A stretch of 28,007 bases of DNA, taken from SVMC01 sp045601345 (lineage in GTDB: Bacteria; Bacillota; Clostridia; Oscillospirales; Oscillospiraceae). Below the pieces are notes generated by a model. The model had not been told where the DNA came from. It ran no database searches and worked only from the letters and a program-made list of their open reading frames with translations. Location: the NCBI GenBank assembly GCA_045601345.1, contig JAZRZL010000032.1, forward strand, positions 1 through 28,007, read 5' to 3'. Each line of letters begins with the position of its first letter. Within the stretch, counting starts at the first letter, position 1. Positions 1-9,050 of the stretch are shown piece by piece. A program made the position numbers and the translations under genes.

Positions 1-1
1 A

Positions 2-3000
2 GGCGGCGGCCGCGTGGTGGTTCCGGCTGTGGACGGAAAGCCCACGGTCTACTATACCGGCTCCATCGAGCTCAAGAGCAACGTCAACCTCTATCTGGAG
101 GAAAACGTCACATTGAAGTTCGTGCGCAACTTCTCCTGCGAGTTCTATCCCATGGTGCTCTCCAGCTTCGAGGGCAACGACGTCTACAACTGGGCGTCCC
201 CCATCCGTGCCTTCCACGCGGAGAACATCGCTCTGACCGGCAAGGGCACGATTGATCCCCAGGCCGACAGCAACAACTGGCTGAACATGAACCCGATTGC
301 CAATCCGGCCATCAAGACGGTCAGCAAGGATGTGCTGGTGCAGCAGTGGAGCGACCAGGCAGTTCCTGTGGAGTATCGCCTCGTCAACGACGGCGTGACC
401 CCGTTCCCGGCCCAGATTCCTACCATGGACATCGACTGGAACGACATCACAAAGGTCACGATGATCGACACGCCCACCCAGGATGATAGCGGCAATCCCA
501 TCACTCCGGCCAAGTCGCTGATGCGTCCGTGCACCATTGAGCCTTATGCCTGCAAGAACGTCCTCATCGAGGGCATCAAGATTGTCAACTCCCGTATGTG
601 GGAGGTGCACCCCCTGCGCTCTAAGAACGTCCTCATTCGCGGCCTGGATATCAATTCCCACGGCGCCAACAACGATGGCGTTGACCCCGAGTCCACCTGC
701 TATGTGGTCATCGAGGATTGCAGCTTCAACACCGGCGACGACTGCATCGCCATCAAGTCCGGCAAGAACCGTGACGGTTATGCCCGTGGTCAGGTCGGCG
801 GCGAGCCCAGCGAAAACATCATCGTGCGTAACAGCAACTTTGCAGACGGCCACGGCGGCGTTACCTGCGGCAGCGAATGCACCGGCGGTATCCGCAACGT
901 CTTTGCAACCGATAACGAGTACAACAGCACGGCTCTGGATCAGGTGCTTCGCTTCAAGACCAATTCCTATCGCGGCGGCCTGATCGAGAATGTCTACTTC
1001 AAGGACAGCACCGTTATCAAGGCCGGTAAGGCTCTGATGTACGGCGAAACCCAGTATACTGCCGGTTCCTCTCAGGATAAGGAAGGCGATCTGGGCCCCT
1101 ATACCCCCGCACTGCACAATGTTTATATGTCCAACATCGTGGCGGGTTCTCCCACGAACCCCGTCAACTCCACCAACGCCATTTACTATTCCGCTTATGA
1201 GCGCGCACCCATGACCAACATCAAGGTCAAGGATGTCCAGTTCTACGGCGTAAAGAATCAGTTCAGCCTGAACATCATCAAGAATTTCGAGCTGCACAAC
1301 GTACAGATTTCCACTACCTCCAATGTGGCAAATCTTGTCACCTACAATACCACCCCCATCGTTCTGGAAAGCGCAAAGCTCACGGTGGAAGGCGTTGACT
1401 ATGCGCTCAACGAGGGCAGTGTCGTCAACCTCCCCGATACCGTTGATAAGAACAAGATGGGTACCGTCAGCGGTGTCATTTCCACCGAGGATGCCAAGTT
1501 TGCCGCAGACAGCGGCGTTGTCAAGGTCTATCTTGACCGTGGTATCCTGAACAGCGGCAACAAGAAGCCGATCATCACCCCCTACACCGCCAAGGTTACC
1601 AAGGGTGAGGATGGCAAGTTCACCTTCACTGTGGATGTGCCTCTGACCGACAAGCCCAACTATCAGTATCCCTACCGCCCGGAGACCGAAGAGGACAATA
1701 TGCGTCCCGGCAACCATATCGTTTCCATCGTTGCCACCGGCGAGGTCTATGACCAGAACACCTGGAATTACAACGTCCGTGCAAAGGACGGCGCATATTC
1801 CACCAAGGTCAAGATCAATCCTGCGTTCGAGAGCGCGGAGATTTCCGGCGAATATGTTGTGATTGATCCCGAAGCCTCCTTCACCGTTGCAGAGCTGCTC
1901 AATAATACCCAGTCTGTGGACGGCTCTTACATCTTCAAGTCTGTGACCTATCTCAAGTCCGGCAAGGCCACGACCCGCGGCAACACCGAAAAGGTTGCGG
2001 TCGGTGACAGCCTCGTGATCTCCAATAACACCGAGACCACGACCTATTCCGTCCTCACCGCAGGCTCCATGAATGATTCCGGCATCCGTGCCGCCGAAGG
2101 CGCACGCGAGGTTCGTGCGGTATCCGACGAGAATCTCACCGTTGCCGTCAAGTACGGCAGCACGGTCGCACAGCTTCTTGCACAGATCCAGCCCAAGGAA
2201 GCGGTTCCCGGCTTCCAGACCTATGCCGTCGCAGGTAAGGCGGGTGCCGACGTTCTGGCAGCGGGTGACATCCTCACCGTCATCGCAAAGGACGGCACCG
2301 AGAGCAAGTATACTATTGCCATTTATGAGGCTGACCGCGTGGAATCCAGTACCGAGATTGAACTGGCTTCCGGCAGCAAGCTCGTTGGTATCAGCGCAGC
2401 AAAGATCGTTGCAGCCAAGAATACGACGGCTGCGACGCTCGTGAGCGGCATCACCTCCGCACTGGGCGGAACCCAGACCTATGCACTGTTTGCCAATGTC
2501 GATGACTATTACGACAATGCGGAGATGAATGCATCCGCCATTGTTGCCGATGGCAACATCCTTGAAGTCACCGCTCAGGATGGTAAGCATATCCAGCAGT
2601 ATGTTATCGAGATCAAGCGTGAACCCGTCGCTGTCAACCTGATGACGCTTTACAGTGCAGGTAAGCTGGTTGATTACGGTACCGCTGAAGGCTCTACCTA
2701 TCCCACAGCTCCCTATGGTGTCAAGGGCATTGACAATGGTTCCTCTTACTTCCGCTTCATGGATAACGGCGGCACCAGCGGCATGAAGGACGGTACCTAT
2801 CTGGTATTCGAACTCAACATGGACGCAGGTACCTATACCGCTTCCACCTCCGGCGGCAAGGCCGGCACGGCCCGAGGCATCTGGGATATGAAGCTCATCT
2901 CTCTTGATGGCTCCGTTACCATCCCCTTCGGCACTGCCGATACCTCTGTTGCCAATGCCGTGGACTTCAACGGCGAAGCCCAGTATGTCCCCGCAGGTAC

Positions 3001-6000
3001 CTACAGAGCGCTGCTCACCAATATAGGCACCAGCGGCACCGCCCGCGACTTCTGCATGAAGTTCCTGAACTTCACGCCCGATCAGACGGCGGAAGAAGAA
3101 CCCGAGGATACTCCCGAGGGTTATATTGATCTGACCGGTTTGACCGAGTACAAGGGCATCAAGCTAGCCACCGGTGCAACCGTCACCAAGGAAGCCCTCC
3201 TCAAGGAAAATCTTATGTGCAACATCCTCGACTACGGTGCAGTCGCACTGGAGAACCGTGCCGAGGGCGACACGGATACCCATGCGGTCGAGAACACCGC
3301 GGCCATCAATGCAGCCATCGTCGAAGCCAACGCCAAGGGCGGCGGCACCGTTGTGGTTCCCGCAGGCACCTTCCGTGTCTACACCGTTGAGCTTCTGGAC
3401 GATGTCAACATCTATCTGTCCAAGGGTGCTGTCCTGCAAGCCGCCAAGGTCGGTGAGGATAAGTACAACGACGGCTCTAACGGCAACTACCTTCAGCCCG
3501 AGGTCAACATCTATGCGGGTCTGCAGGATGGCGGCCACACCTACTTCGCCAACAGCCTGATCTATGGTGCCGACAAGCGCAACATCATGATCTACGGCGA
3601 AGGTCTGCTGGACGGCAGCCAGATGAACAGCTCCGGCAAGCTCGATCAGGTTCTGAACGGCAACGATCCCGGCAACCCCAAGGATCGCACCGGCAGAATC
3701 ACCAGCTGGTACGGCAACAAGGGCGTGGCACTGCTCCGCTGCGAAAATGTTGTCCTTGACGGCTTCAACATCCTCAATGGCGGCCACTTCGCCATCATTA
3801 TGGAAGGCACCAAGAATATGCTGGTTGACGGCATGGTCGTCGATACCAACCGTGACGCATTCAACATTGACTGCGGCCAGGATGTCACCATCCAGAACTC
3901 CACCTTCAATTCCCTGACCGACGATGCCATCGTCTTCAAGGCATCCTACGGCGCAGGCATTATGCAGCCCGTACACAATTGCCTCGTCCGCAACTGTACT
4001 GTTTCCGGCTATGACGCAGGTTCCGTGCTGGCAGGTGCTTACACCACCGACAAGCAGGTCGCTACCGATGCCTGCGGCCCCACCGCCCGTATCAAGTTCG
4101 GTACCGAATCCACCTGCGGCTACAACACCGTTACCATTACTGACGTTACCTTCCAGCGTTCCCGCGGCTTCTGCATGGAATCCGTTGACGGCAACGACAT
4201 CCATGATATCCTCATGGTGAACACCAAGATGGATACCATCAGCAGCTCCCCCATCTTCATCCGTCTGGGCAACCGTGGCCGCTATCCCGTCACCGGCAAG
4301 AGCACCGACTCCAAGCTGAGCCAGTCCAACAATGTCCGTCTGACCAACAACGGCTGGATCATCCCGCAGAACAGCGAAGACGCTGAGTACACCTGGACCG
4401 AGTATCCCATCCTGGGCTACTATCCCGCCTACAACACCAACGGCAGCGTTACCATGTCCAACGGCGTGAAGGTTTCCACGGTCAACCAGACCTCTCCTGT
4501 CAAGCTGAACCCGCAGAACTATGTGCTGGACGAAGAGACCGGCAAGTACTACGGCTACAAGTGGGATTATGAGAAGCACACCTATGTGGTGGACTATGAG
4601 AACGAGATCCCCGAATCTGATCTGGTCTACTACGGCGATGCCGTGGGCTTCGGAGAGCTTGCAGATGCCTACAACATCTATGTGGGCAATGTGGACATCA
4701 CCAATGTTGATCCCCGTTATCCCATTACGCTGGCCGGTCTGACCGACAGCAAGATCGAGAATGTGACGCTCGAAAACATCCACCTCACCTATCGCGGCGG
4801 TATGCGTATGCAGGATGCTGTGGAACAGCAGCAGCTGGGTACGAAGTGGAACTACACCCAGTACATGACCGCAGCTACCACGCAGAACCTGCCCTGGCTG
4901 GTCAACACCTTCTTTGCAAAGAACGCAGCTCTGCTGCCTCGCGTGGATTGGGATGCCGAGACCGAGACCTGGGTGGCTGATCCCTACAACGTTCCCGAAA
5001 TGCCCGAGCAGTATCCCGAACCCTCCAACTTCGGTATCCTGCCCGCCTACGGCCTGTACGCCCGCCATATCGACGGTCTGAAGCTCAATAACGTGACCTT
5101 CGGCTATGAGATCGACGACGAGCGCCATGCCGTGGTTCTGGACGACTGCCAGAATGCCTCCTTCAAGGGCTTCGAAGCCGAGACCATGGAAGGCGTTGAA
5201 AAGGTTGCTCTGGTCACCAACAACTATAAGCGCGCCACCGCCTGCGAGTATGTTCCCAACGAGGCATACCGCACCACCACCTGCTCCAACATCATTGGTC
5301 TCGACAGAAATGACGTTGCACAGGTCACTGTCAATGCACCCGAACCCAGCACTCCCGCGGATGAGCTATACAGCTATCCCACCATTGCCAGCCCCGCCAA
5401 CGGCTACAGCTACGGCGAGAACAAGTGGACCTACAACGGCAAGGACTTCAGTCTGCCCGTTACCGTTTACCGTCCCTTCTTCGTCCATGTAGAGGATCAG
5501 GAGCTTGAGGTCGGCGAAACGTTCGTCCTCGATGTTCCCGCACGCAACCCCGCTGCCGAAACCAACGGCAAGCGTGATCAGGCTGCTGCCGATGCAACCC
5601 TCACCTACTACGCCGACGAGCTGCCCGAAGGCGCATCCTTCGACGCTGCCACCCATACCCTCACCTTCACGCCCGCTGAACTCGGCGAGTACGAAGTGAC
5701 CGTATATGCAACCGATGGCGTTCTGCCCGTATCCGTCACTGTAAAGATCACCGTTGCAGCACATGACGAAGTCTGCCCGAGCAAGGTCTTCACCGATGCG
5801 CCCGCCGAGGATCATTGGGCACACGCCGGTATCGACTACTGCCTTGCAAACGGCTACATGAACGGCATGGATGAGACCACCTTTGCTCCCGCCGGTGTTG
5901 TCACCCGTGCACAGCTTGTCACCATCCTCTACCGTATTGCCGGTGAACCCAAGGTCGAGTTCAAGGGCACCTTCGAGGATGTTGCCGATGGCAGATTCTA

Positions 6001-6325
6001 TTCCGCTGCTGTGGAATGGGCTGCTGCAAACGGCATTGTCAACGGCGTAAGCGAAACCTCCTTCGCTCCCGATGCCAGCATCACCCGTGAGCAGGTTGCC
6101 GCTATCCTCTATCGCTACGTCGGCTCTCCCGCTGTGGAAGGCGAGCTTGCCTACCGCGATGCTTTCCGTGTCTCCGGCTATGCAAAGAACGCTATGCTTT
6201 GGGCCGTCAACGAAGGCATCATCAATGGTGTGGCTGAGCCGCACAAGCCGATCATGCTGGAACCCCAGTCCTTTGCAGCCCGCGAACAGATTGCAACCAT
6301 CATCATGCGCTTTATCAAAAAGTAA
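2..6325 (+). CDS. SLH-anchored surface protein with two GH28 (polygalacturonase-like) modules, 5'-truncated by window edge
   Basis: The frame is open from base 2, where it encodes GGGR-VVVP, equivalent to the GGGTVVVPAGTF of the second module, so the real start and signal peptide lie outside the window; at least 2107 codons remain. Residues are counted from the GTG at 14. Module 1 (about 1-450) is a GH28 right-handed beta-helix with NTGDD at 239-243, GHG at 279-281 and RFK at 313-315, the usual catalytic and binding motifs of exo-polygalacturonase-like enzymes. Three beta-rich repeats ending in patterns like VIAKDG..Y.I (about 605-870) and a beta-sandwich-like stretch (about 875-1020) follow. 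Module 2 (about 1065-1680) starts with CNILDYGA and has TDD at 1302-1304 and RIK at 1359-1361, but no recognisable GHG; it also carries the GH28-type IFIRLGNRGR. A putative Ig-like domain (about 1850-1905) precedes three SLH motifs (about 1925-2103), which normally bind secondary cell-wall polymer. Role inferred: cell-surface hydrolysis of pectin fragments. Exact substrates cannot be read from sequence. Confidence 0.9.
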   Translation, partial: GGGRVVVPAVDGKPTVYYTGSIELKSNVNLYLEENVTLKFVRNFSCEFYPMVLSSFEGNDVYNWASPIRAFHAENIALTGKGTIDPQADSNNWLNMNPIANPAIKTVSKDVLVQQWSDQAVPVEYRLVNDGVTPFPAQIPTMDIDWNDITKVTMIDTPTQDDSGNPITPAKSLMRPCTIEPYACKNVLIEGIKIVNSRMWEVHPLRSKNVLIRGLDINSHGANNDGVDPESTCYVVIEDCSFNTGDDCIAIKSGKNRDGYARGQVGGEPSENIIVRNSNFADGHGGVTCGSECTGGIRNVFATDNEYNSTALDQVLRFKTNSYRGGLIENVYFKDSTVIKAGKALMYGETQYTAGSSQDKEGDLGPYTPALHNVYMSNIVAGSPTNPVNSTNAIYYSAYERAPMTNIKVKDVQFYGVKNQFSLNIIKNFELHNVQISTTSNVANLVTYNTTPIVLESAKLTVEGVDYALNEGSVVNLPDTVDKNKMGTVSGVISTEDAKFAADSGVVKVYLDRGILNSGNKKPIITPYTAKVTKGEDGKFTFTVDVPLTDKPNYQYPYRPETEEDNMRPGNHIVSIVATGEVYDQNTWNYNVRAKDGAYSTKVKINPAFESAEISGEYVVIDPEASFTVAELLNNTQSVDGSYIFKSVTYLKSGKATTRGNTEKVAVGDSLVISNNTETTTYSVLTAGSMNDSGIRAAEGAREVRAVSDENLTVAVKYGSTVAQLLAQIQPKEAVPGFQTYAVAGKAGADVLAAGDILTVIAKDGTESKYTIAIYEADRVESSTEIELASGSKLVGISAAKIVAAKNTTAATLVSGITSALGGTQTYALFANVDDYYDNAEMNASAIVADGNILEVTAQDGKHIQQYVIEIKREPVAVNLMTLYSAGKLVDYGTAEGSTYPTAPYGVKGIDNGSSYFRFMDNGGTSGMKDGTYLVFELNMDAGTYTASTSGGKAGTARGIWDMKLISLDGSVTIPFGTADTSVANAVDFNGEAQYVPAGTYRALLTNIGTSGTARDFCMKFLNFTPDQTAEEEPEDTPEGYIDLTGLTEYKGIKLATGATVTKEALLKENLMCNILDYGAVALENRAEGDTDTHAVENTAAINAAIVEANAKGGGTVVVPAGTFRVYTVELLDDVNIYLSKGAVLQAAKVGEDKYNDGSNGNYLQPEVNIYAGLQDGGHTYFANSLIYGADKRNIMIYGEGLLDGSQMNSSGKLDQVLNGNDPGNPKDRTGRITSWYGNKGVALLRCENVVLDGFNILNGGHFAIIMEGTKNMLVDGMVVDTNRDAFNIDCGQDVTIQNSTFNSLTDDAIVFKASYGAGIMQPVHNCLVRNCTVSGYDAGSVLAGAYTTDKQVATDACGPTARIKFGTESTCGYNTVTITDVTFQRSRGFCMESVDGNDIHDILMVNTKMDTISSSPIFIRLGNRGRYPVTGKSTDSKLSQSNNVRLTNNGWIIPQNSEDAEYTWTEYPILGYYPAYNTNGSVTMSNGVKVSTVNQTSPVKLNPQNYVLDEETGKYYGYKWDYEKHTYVVDYENEIPESDLVYYGDAVGFGELADAYNIYVGNVDITNVDPRYPITLAGLTDSKIENVTLENIHLTYRGGMRMQDAVEQQQLGTKWNYTQYMTAATTQNLPWLVNTFFAKNAALLPRVDWDAETETWVADPYNVPEMPEQYPEPSNFGILPAYGLYARHIDGLKLNNVTFGYEIDDERHAVVLDDCQNASFKGFEAETMEGVEKVALVTNNYKRATACEYVPNEAYRTTTCSNIIGLDRNDVAQVTVNAPEPSTPADELYSYPTIASPANGYSYGENKWTYNGKDFSLPVTVYRPFFVHVEDQELEVGETFVLDVPARNPAAETNGKRDQAAADATLTYYADELPEGASFDAATHTLTFTPAELGEYEVTVYATDGVLPVSVTVKITVAAHDEVCPSKVFTDAPAEDHWAHAGIDYCLANGYMNGMDETTFAPAGVVTRAQLVTILYRIAGEPKVEFKGTFEDVADGRFYSAAVEWAAANGIVNGVSETSFAPDASITREQVAAILYRYVGSPAVEGELAYRDAFRVSGYAKNAMLWAVNEGIINGVAEPHKPIMLEPQSFAAREQIATIIMRFIKK

Positions 6326-6336
6326 TACCCCTTATT

Positions 6337-6364
6337 GCGGTGCCGACTTTCCGGTCGGCACCGC
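6337..6364 (+). terminator. Hairpin after the pectinase gene
   Basis: A perfect 11-bp stem (GCGGTGCCGAC / GTCGGCACCGC) with a six-base loop begins 11 bases after the stop codon. No T-run follows, so it may be a weak terminator or an mRNA 3'-end stabiliser rather than a classical intrinsic terminator. Confidence 0.6.
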
Positions 6365-6389
6365 ACCGCCCCGTAATCGCTTGATGAAA

Positions 6390-6659
6390 GGGCCGCTCTA
6401 AAAGTTCAGCGCAAGTCGAGCTGCGATGGATTTTTGTCAGATGCAACAAAAATTCTTGGGAATACCTCCAGTATTCCCAAGAATTTTTGTGAAGTATGAC
6501 GAAAAGAAGACATACAGAAAGATTCTGCCGTAAATCGCGGAATTTCATAGTACCGTCCGCTGTTTTTTCGTAAGAAAGGGGCTGCCTCGTTTTGAGACAG
6601 CCCCTGTGAGGTTTTTCTGCCAGATTCAATAAAAATCGCAGGGAATACTTGAGGTGCCC
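6390..6659. repeat. Relics of a palindromic MITE-like element (family R2)
   Basis: The segment beginning GGGCCGCTCTA at 6390 aligns with the left end of the complete element at 27846-28005, including the shared CGAGCTGC block. It continues into a perfect 19-bp inverted repeat (6447-6465 / 6471-6489) at the place where the complete copy has its central hairpin. A second piece at 6616-6659 matches the left inner arm of the complete copy almost exactly (CAGATTCAATAAAAATCGCA...), then jumps directly to the right-end sequence GAGGTGCCC, as expected for an internal deletion. It ends directly against the stop codon of the minus-strand gene at 6660. The intergenic region holds no credible coding ORF. 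Confidence 0.7.
6578..6604 (-). terminator. Intrinsic terminator of the DUF2207 gene
   Basis: On the minus strand this reads GGGGCTGTCTC, a short loop, GAGGCAGCCCC and then TTTCTTA. The outer 7-bp stem is GC-rich, followed by one mismatch and three more pairs. It lies about 55 bases after the stop codon at 6660, in the correct orientation for that gene. Confidence 0.75.
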
Positions 6660-8468
6660 TTAATATTCCTCTGGCTCATAGACCTCCACCGTTTTGTGGT
6701 GGGGGTTATTGTTGCGGATGGTTTCATGGTTGATGGCTTCGTTTTCGGCAGATTCGTGTTTGGCGGGAGCGGGACGCTTGGGAGCAGGTTTTGGGCTTAT
6801 TTCGCCTCTTGCGGCGCTAAGAACATTGAGAAGACAGGCATAAAATTTCAGTGCATGACGGGGCATAGGGTCTTCGCTCTGCTCAAAGAACGCGCATTCA
6901 TCCAGACGGCAATCCTTAAATGCATGGGTAAACTGTCTGCCGACACCGAGCGCCTCGGCATAGAGGAGATTGCGGTAGAAATACTGGGGATCAGATTGCA
7001 GGAGCTGCTGTGCTGCCGCAGGGGTCAGGGTGCGAAGATAGCGCCGCCAGCCCAAAAGATCGGAAAGGATCTGTGTTCCTTCCTCCTTGCGTCTGGAGCC
7101 GAACACCAGAACCAGCGCTGTGAGCAGGGAATAAATCGTCGCAGCCAGCAGGATTCCCTGATCTCCCGTGAGCTGCCAGCCCAGAATGAGCAAAACCAGA
7201 CAACTGGCGAACAGGATGAGCGGCATTTTTTTCTTGCGCATGGGGAGACGATAGGCGGCGAATTGCAGCAGGATGCCCCAAACCACGCCCAAAAGTGTGA
7301 TGCCCGCCAAGGGCAGTGCGCGCAAAGACATACTGGGGATTGCCCGATCCGCGCAGGATAGGGCGGCAAAGCCGCACATGAAAACTGCAATTGTACGAAG
7401 GATGTTCGGATTGCCGGATTTGCGCTCATAGATGCGGTTTCTCCAATAGACCCGCGCTGCCTTATCCGCTTTTTTTTCAGCGGTATGCCAAGTGCTGGAG
7501 TTGGCAGTCACATTGGAAACATGGGAAAACAGGCGGGAGAAAATTGCCTGCTCATAGGTGCTGCGCTCGTTGCCCATGGGAATGCGCTGCGTAAATTCCA
7601 CCTGTCCGCCGTGCAGACGGCTGACACGCAGATAGCCGCTGGCTGCCCAATAGAGTACCATTAAGGCAAGATCAGGTGTATCGTTTACCATAAGCATATT
7701 GGCAACACCCGGTTCCACGCCCATGGGTGGTTGGGATTTACGTTCCTGCCGGGGAAGCGGGGAGCGCACAGAGCGCCACCAGTAAATTGCACCAAGCAGA
7801 GCAAGGACAATCATTGCAATCTTATCCACCAGAAGGGTACGCCCTGCAACGTTATGGACAGTAAAATAATCATGCTCCATATCCAGATGCAAATCCAGAG
7901 TTTCCCCCGCCAGCATCGCCTCGGTGGAGGTGGCGGTCAGGATGCCGTCCTCGGAGACCATGGTGGTCAGATAATTATCAATGCTCTCGGCGTAGTAGCC
8001 GCTGGAAAATTCGGGGATAGCGGAGAACGGCTTCGGCATTTTGACACTTACCGTCAGCTTCTGAATATCTGCCTCCGGGATACCGCCCAGAAGACGAACG
8101 CTGAAGTGCTGTGCATCGCTGCTGGGCTGAACGGTATTGTGAATCATATAGGTGAGATGGAGATCCATTTCCTTAGGTAAACCGTATTCAGCAGAGATCG
8201 TGGCGCTGGTCTTGGAGGCACTGCGGGAGAATTTGGCATGATAGCCGTCCAAATGCACGCCGGATATATGGGAGCCAAGTACAATAGTAAAGCTGTTCTG
8301 CGTTTCAGGGAAGGTGAGATGGAGATTGGTGTCGGCACGTGCCGTACCGTTCTCGTCCACTGTCAGGGCGATTTTCATGGTATCTACCTTCGCGTCTGCC
8401 GCCATAACACTTCCTGTCAGCAAGGCAAGACAAAAAATAATAAAAAACCAGCGATAAAGCCGCTTCAT
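6660..8468 (-). CDS. DUF2207-family predicted membrane protein
   Basis: About 602 residues from the ATG at 8468. An in-frame TTG at 8486 would add six residues, but the GGGAGG ribosome site sits inside that extension, which supports the ATG. The N-terminus (MKRLYRWFFIIFCLALLTG, then SVMAAD) is a signal peptide. An extracytoplasmic beta-rich DUF2207 domain follows (about 25-215), then a membrane segment (around IAMIVLALLGAIYWW). Next comes the typical cytoplasmic stretch with PGVANML and DLALMVLYWAASGYLRVSR, then three or four more hydrophobic segments between about 350 and 450, and a basic, proline-rich tail. The order of domains matches DUF2207 proteins, whose molecular function is unknown. 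The gene stands alone on its strand between repeat-rich regions. Confidence 0.85.
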   Translation of the reverse strand: MKRLYRWFFIIFCLALLTGSVMAADAKVDTMKIALTVDENGTARADTNLHLTFPETQNSFTIVLGSHISGVHLDGYHAKFSRSASKTSATISAEYGLPKEMDLHLTYMIHNTVQPSSDAQHFSVRLLGGIPEADIQKLTVSVKMPKPFSAIPEFSSGYYAESIDNYLTTMVSEDGILTATSTEAMLAGETLDLHLDMEHDYFTVHNVAGRTLLVDKIAMIVLALLGAIYWWRSVRSPLPRQERKSQPPMGVEPGVANMLMVNDTPDLALMVLYWAASGYLRVSRLHGGQVEFTQRIPMGNERSTYEQAIFSRLFSHVSNVTANSSTWHTAEKKADKAARVYWRNRIYERKSGNPNILRTIAVFMCGFAALSCADRAIPSMSLRALPLAGITLLGVVWGILLQFAAYRLPMRKKKMPLILFASCLVLLILGWQLTGDQGILLAATIYSLLTALVLVFGSRRKEEGTQILSDLLGWRRYLRTLTPAAAQQLLQSDPQYFYRNLLYAEALGVGRQFTHAFKDCRLDECAFFEQSEDPMPRHALKFYACLLNVLSAARGEISPKPAPKRPAPAKHESAENEAINHETIRNNNPHHKTVEVYEPEEY

Positions 8469-8508
8469 CCTGCTCCCTCCCGTCAAAAGCCAACAGTCTG
8501 CTGATTAT

Positions 8509-8700
8509 GCGCATCATTTTCGGTTGCCCCGCAAGGGACAACCGAAAATGGCACATAATATAATAATTACGATAACAATTATTATACCATGAAGCGAAAG
8601 CGAATGGTATAATTGCGCATCATTTTCGATTGCCCCGCAAGGGGCGAGAAAATGGCGCATATTTTTGTATAATAATTGCGTTAGCAATTATTATACCATG
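8509..8700. repeat. Two tandem copies of a double-hairpin repeat
   Basis: Two units start with GCGCATCATTTTCG, at 8509 and 8615, 106 bases apart. Each contains a first hairpin built on CATTTTCG.TTGCCCCGCAAGGG with CGAAAATG or GAAAATG returning, and a second AT-rich hairpin in which TATAATAATT pairs with AATTATTATA. Each unit ends ATTATACCATGA or similar. The first hairpin of unit 1 is a near-perfect 13-bp stem. No protein is encoded. The units lie upstream of the DUF2207 gene and could contribute promoter or processing signals, but none can be singled out. Confidence 0.75.
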
Positions 8701-8735
8701 ATTTAAAACCTATGTCAAACAGTAGAACCGTTCCC

Positions 8736-8943
8736 AAATGGCGTTAAGTTAACAGCCCTTGCCTTCCCCTCTGGGGAAGCTGGCGAGCGAAGCGAGACGG
8801 AAGAGGTCATTGGATGCACTGCTAAAACAGAAAATCTTCCTAACATAGAAAGCGCTCCGTCTTAGGAGGCCAACCTCATCCGCCGCCTACGGGCGGCACC
8901 TTCCCCAACGGGGAAGGCAAGGGCTGTTAACTTACTGCCATTG
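8736..8943 (+). repeat. MITE-like repeat family R1, copy A (208 bp)
   Basis: The copy runs from AATGGCGTTAAGTTAACAGC to GCTGTTAACTTACTGCCATTG, giving terminal inverted repeats of about 20 bp with a few mismatches. Inside are the stem-loops shared by the family: CTTCCCCTCTGGGGAAG, CGAGCGAAGCGAGAC, GCCGCCTACGGGCGGC and CCTTCCCCAACGGGGAAGG. AGAACCGT occurs in the same orientation on both outer sides (8724 and 8944), consistent with insertion into or next to the GGGGACGGTTCT-type repeat. The left end resembles the inverse of the right end rather than the left end of copies at 10473 and 16564, so this copy looks like a recombinant. Confidence 0.85.
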
Positions 8944-8977
8944 AGAACCGTACTTTCTTATAAAAATGAAAAAAAGA

Positions 8978-9006
8978 TTTACAAAAGAGCAAAATCATGT
9001 TATTTT
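8978..9006 (+). promoter_or_regulatory. Promoter of the PerR-like regulator
   Basis: TTTACA at 8978 and TATTTT at 9001 are separated by 17 bases, a plausible housekeeping promoter. The predicted start near 9013 directly precedes the Fur/PerR-type box. The promoter begins 35 bases beyond the end of repeat copy A. Confidence 0.6.
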
Positions 9007-9015
9007 ATTTCCATC

Positions 9016-9030
9016 AAATAATAATTATCA
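9016..9030. promoter_or_regulatory. Fur/PerR-type operator (7-1-7 inverted repeat)
   Basis: The sequence AAATAAT-A-ATTATCA matches the 7-1-7 Fur-family consensus TGATAAT-N-ATTATCA, with the right half perfect and two changes in the left half. It covers the predicted transcription start of the regulator gene, so binding would block transcription. This suggests autoregulation by the adjacent gene product. Confidence 0.6.
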
Positions 9031-9050
9031 ATCTTATCAAGGATGTTGTT

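Noticed and set aside
3164..5128. Minus-strand open frame of about 650 codons opposite the second GH28 module
   Set aside because: Same composition artefact; it has no domain or ribosome site and the opposite strand is clearly coding.
8509..8700. CRISPR array
   Set aside because: Only two units, each internally palindromic and longer than CRISPR repeats, with no regular unique spacers and no cas genes in the window.
8997..9050. Earlier start for the PerR-like protein
   Set aside because: It would begin inside the promoter -10 region and place the operator within the coding sequence; the ATG at 9051 has AAGGA at good distance and gives normal family length.
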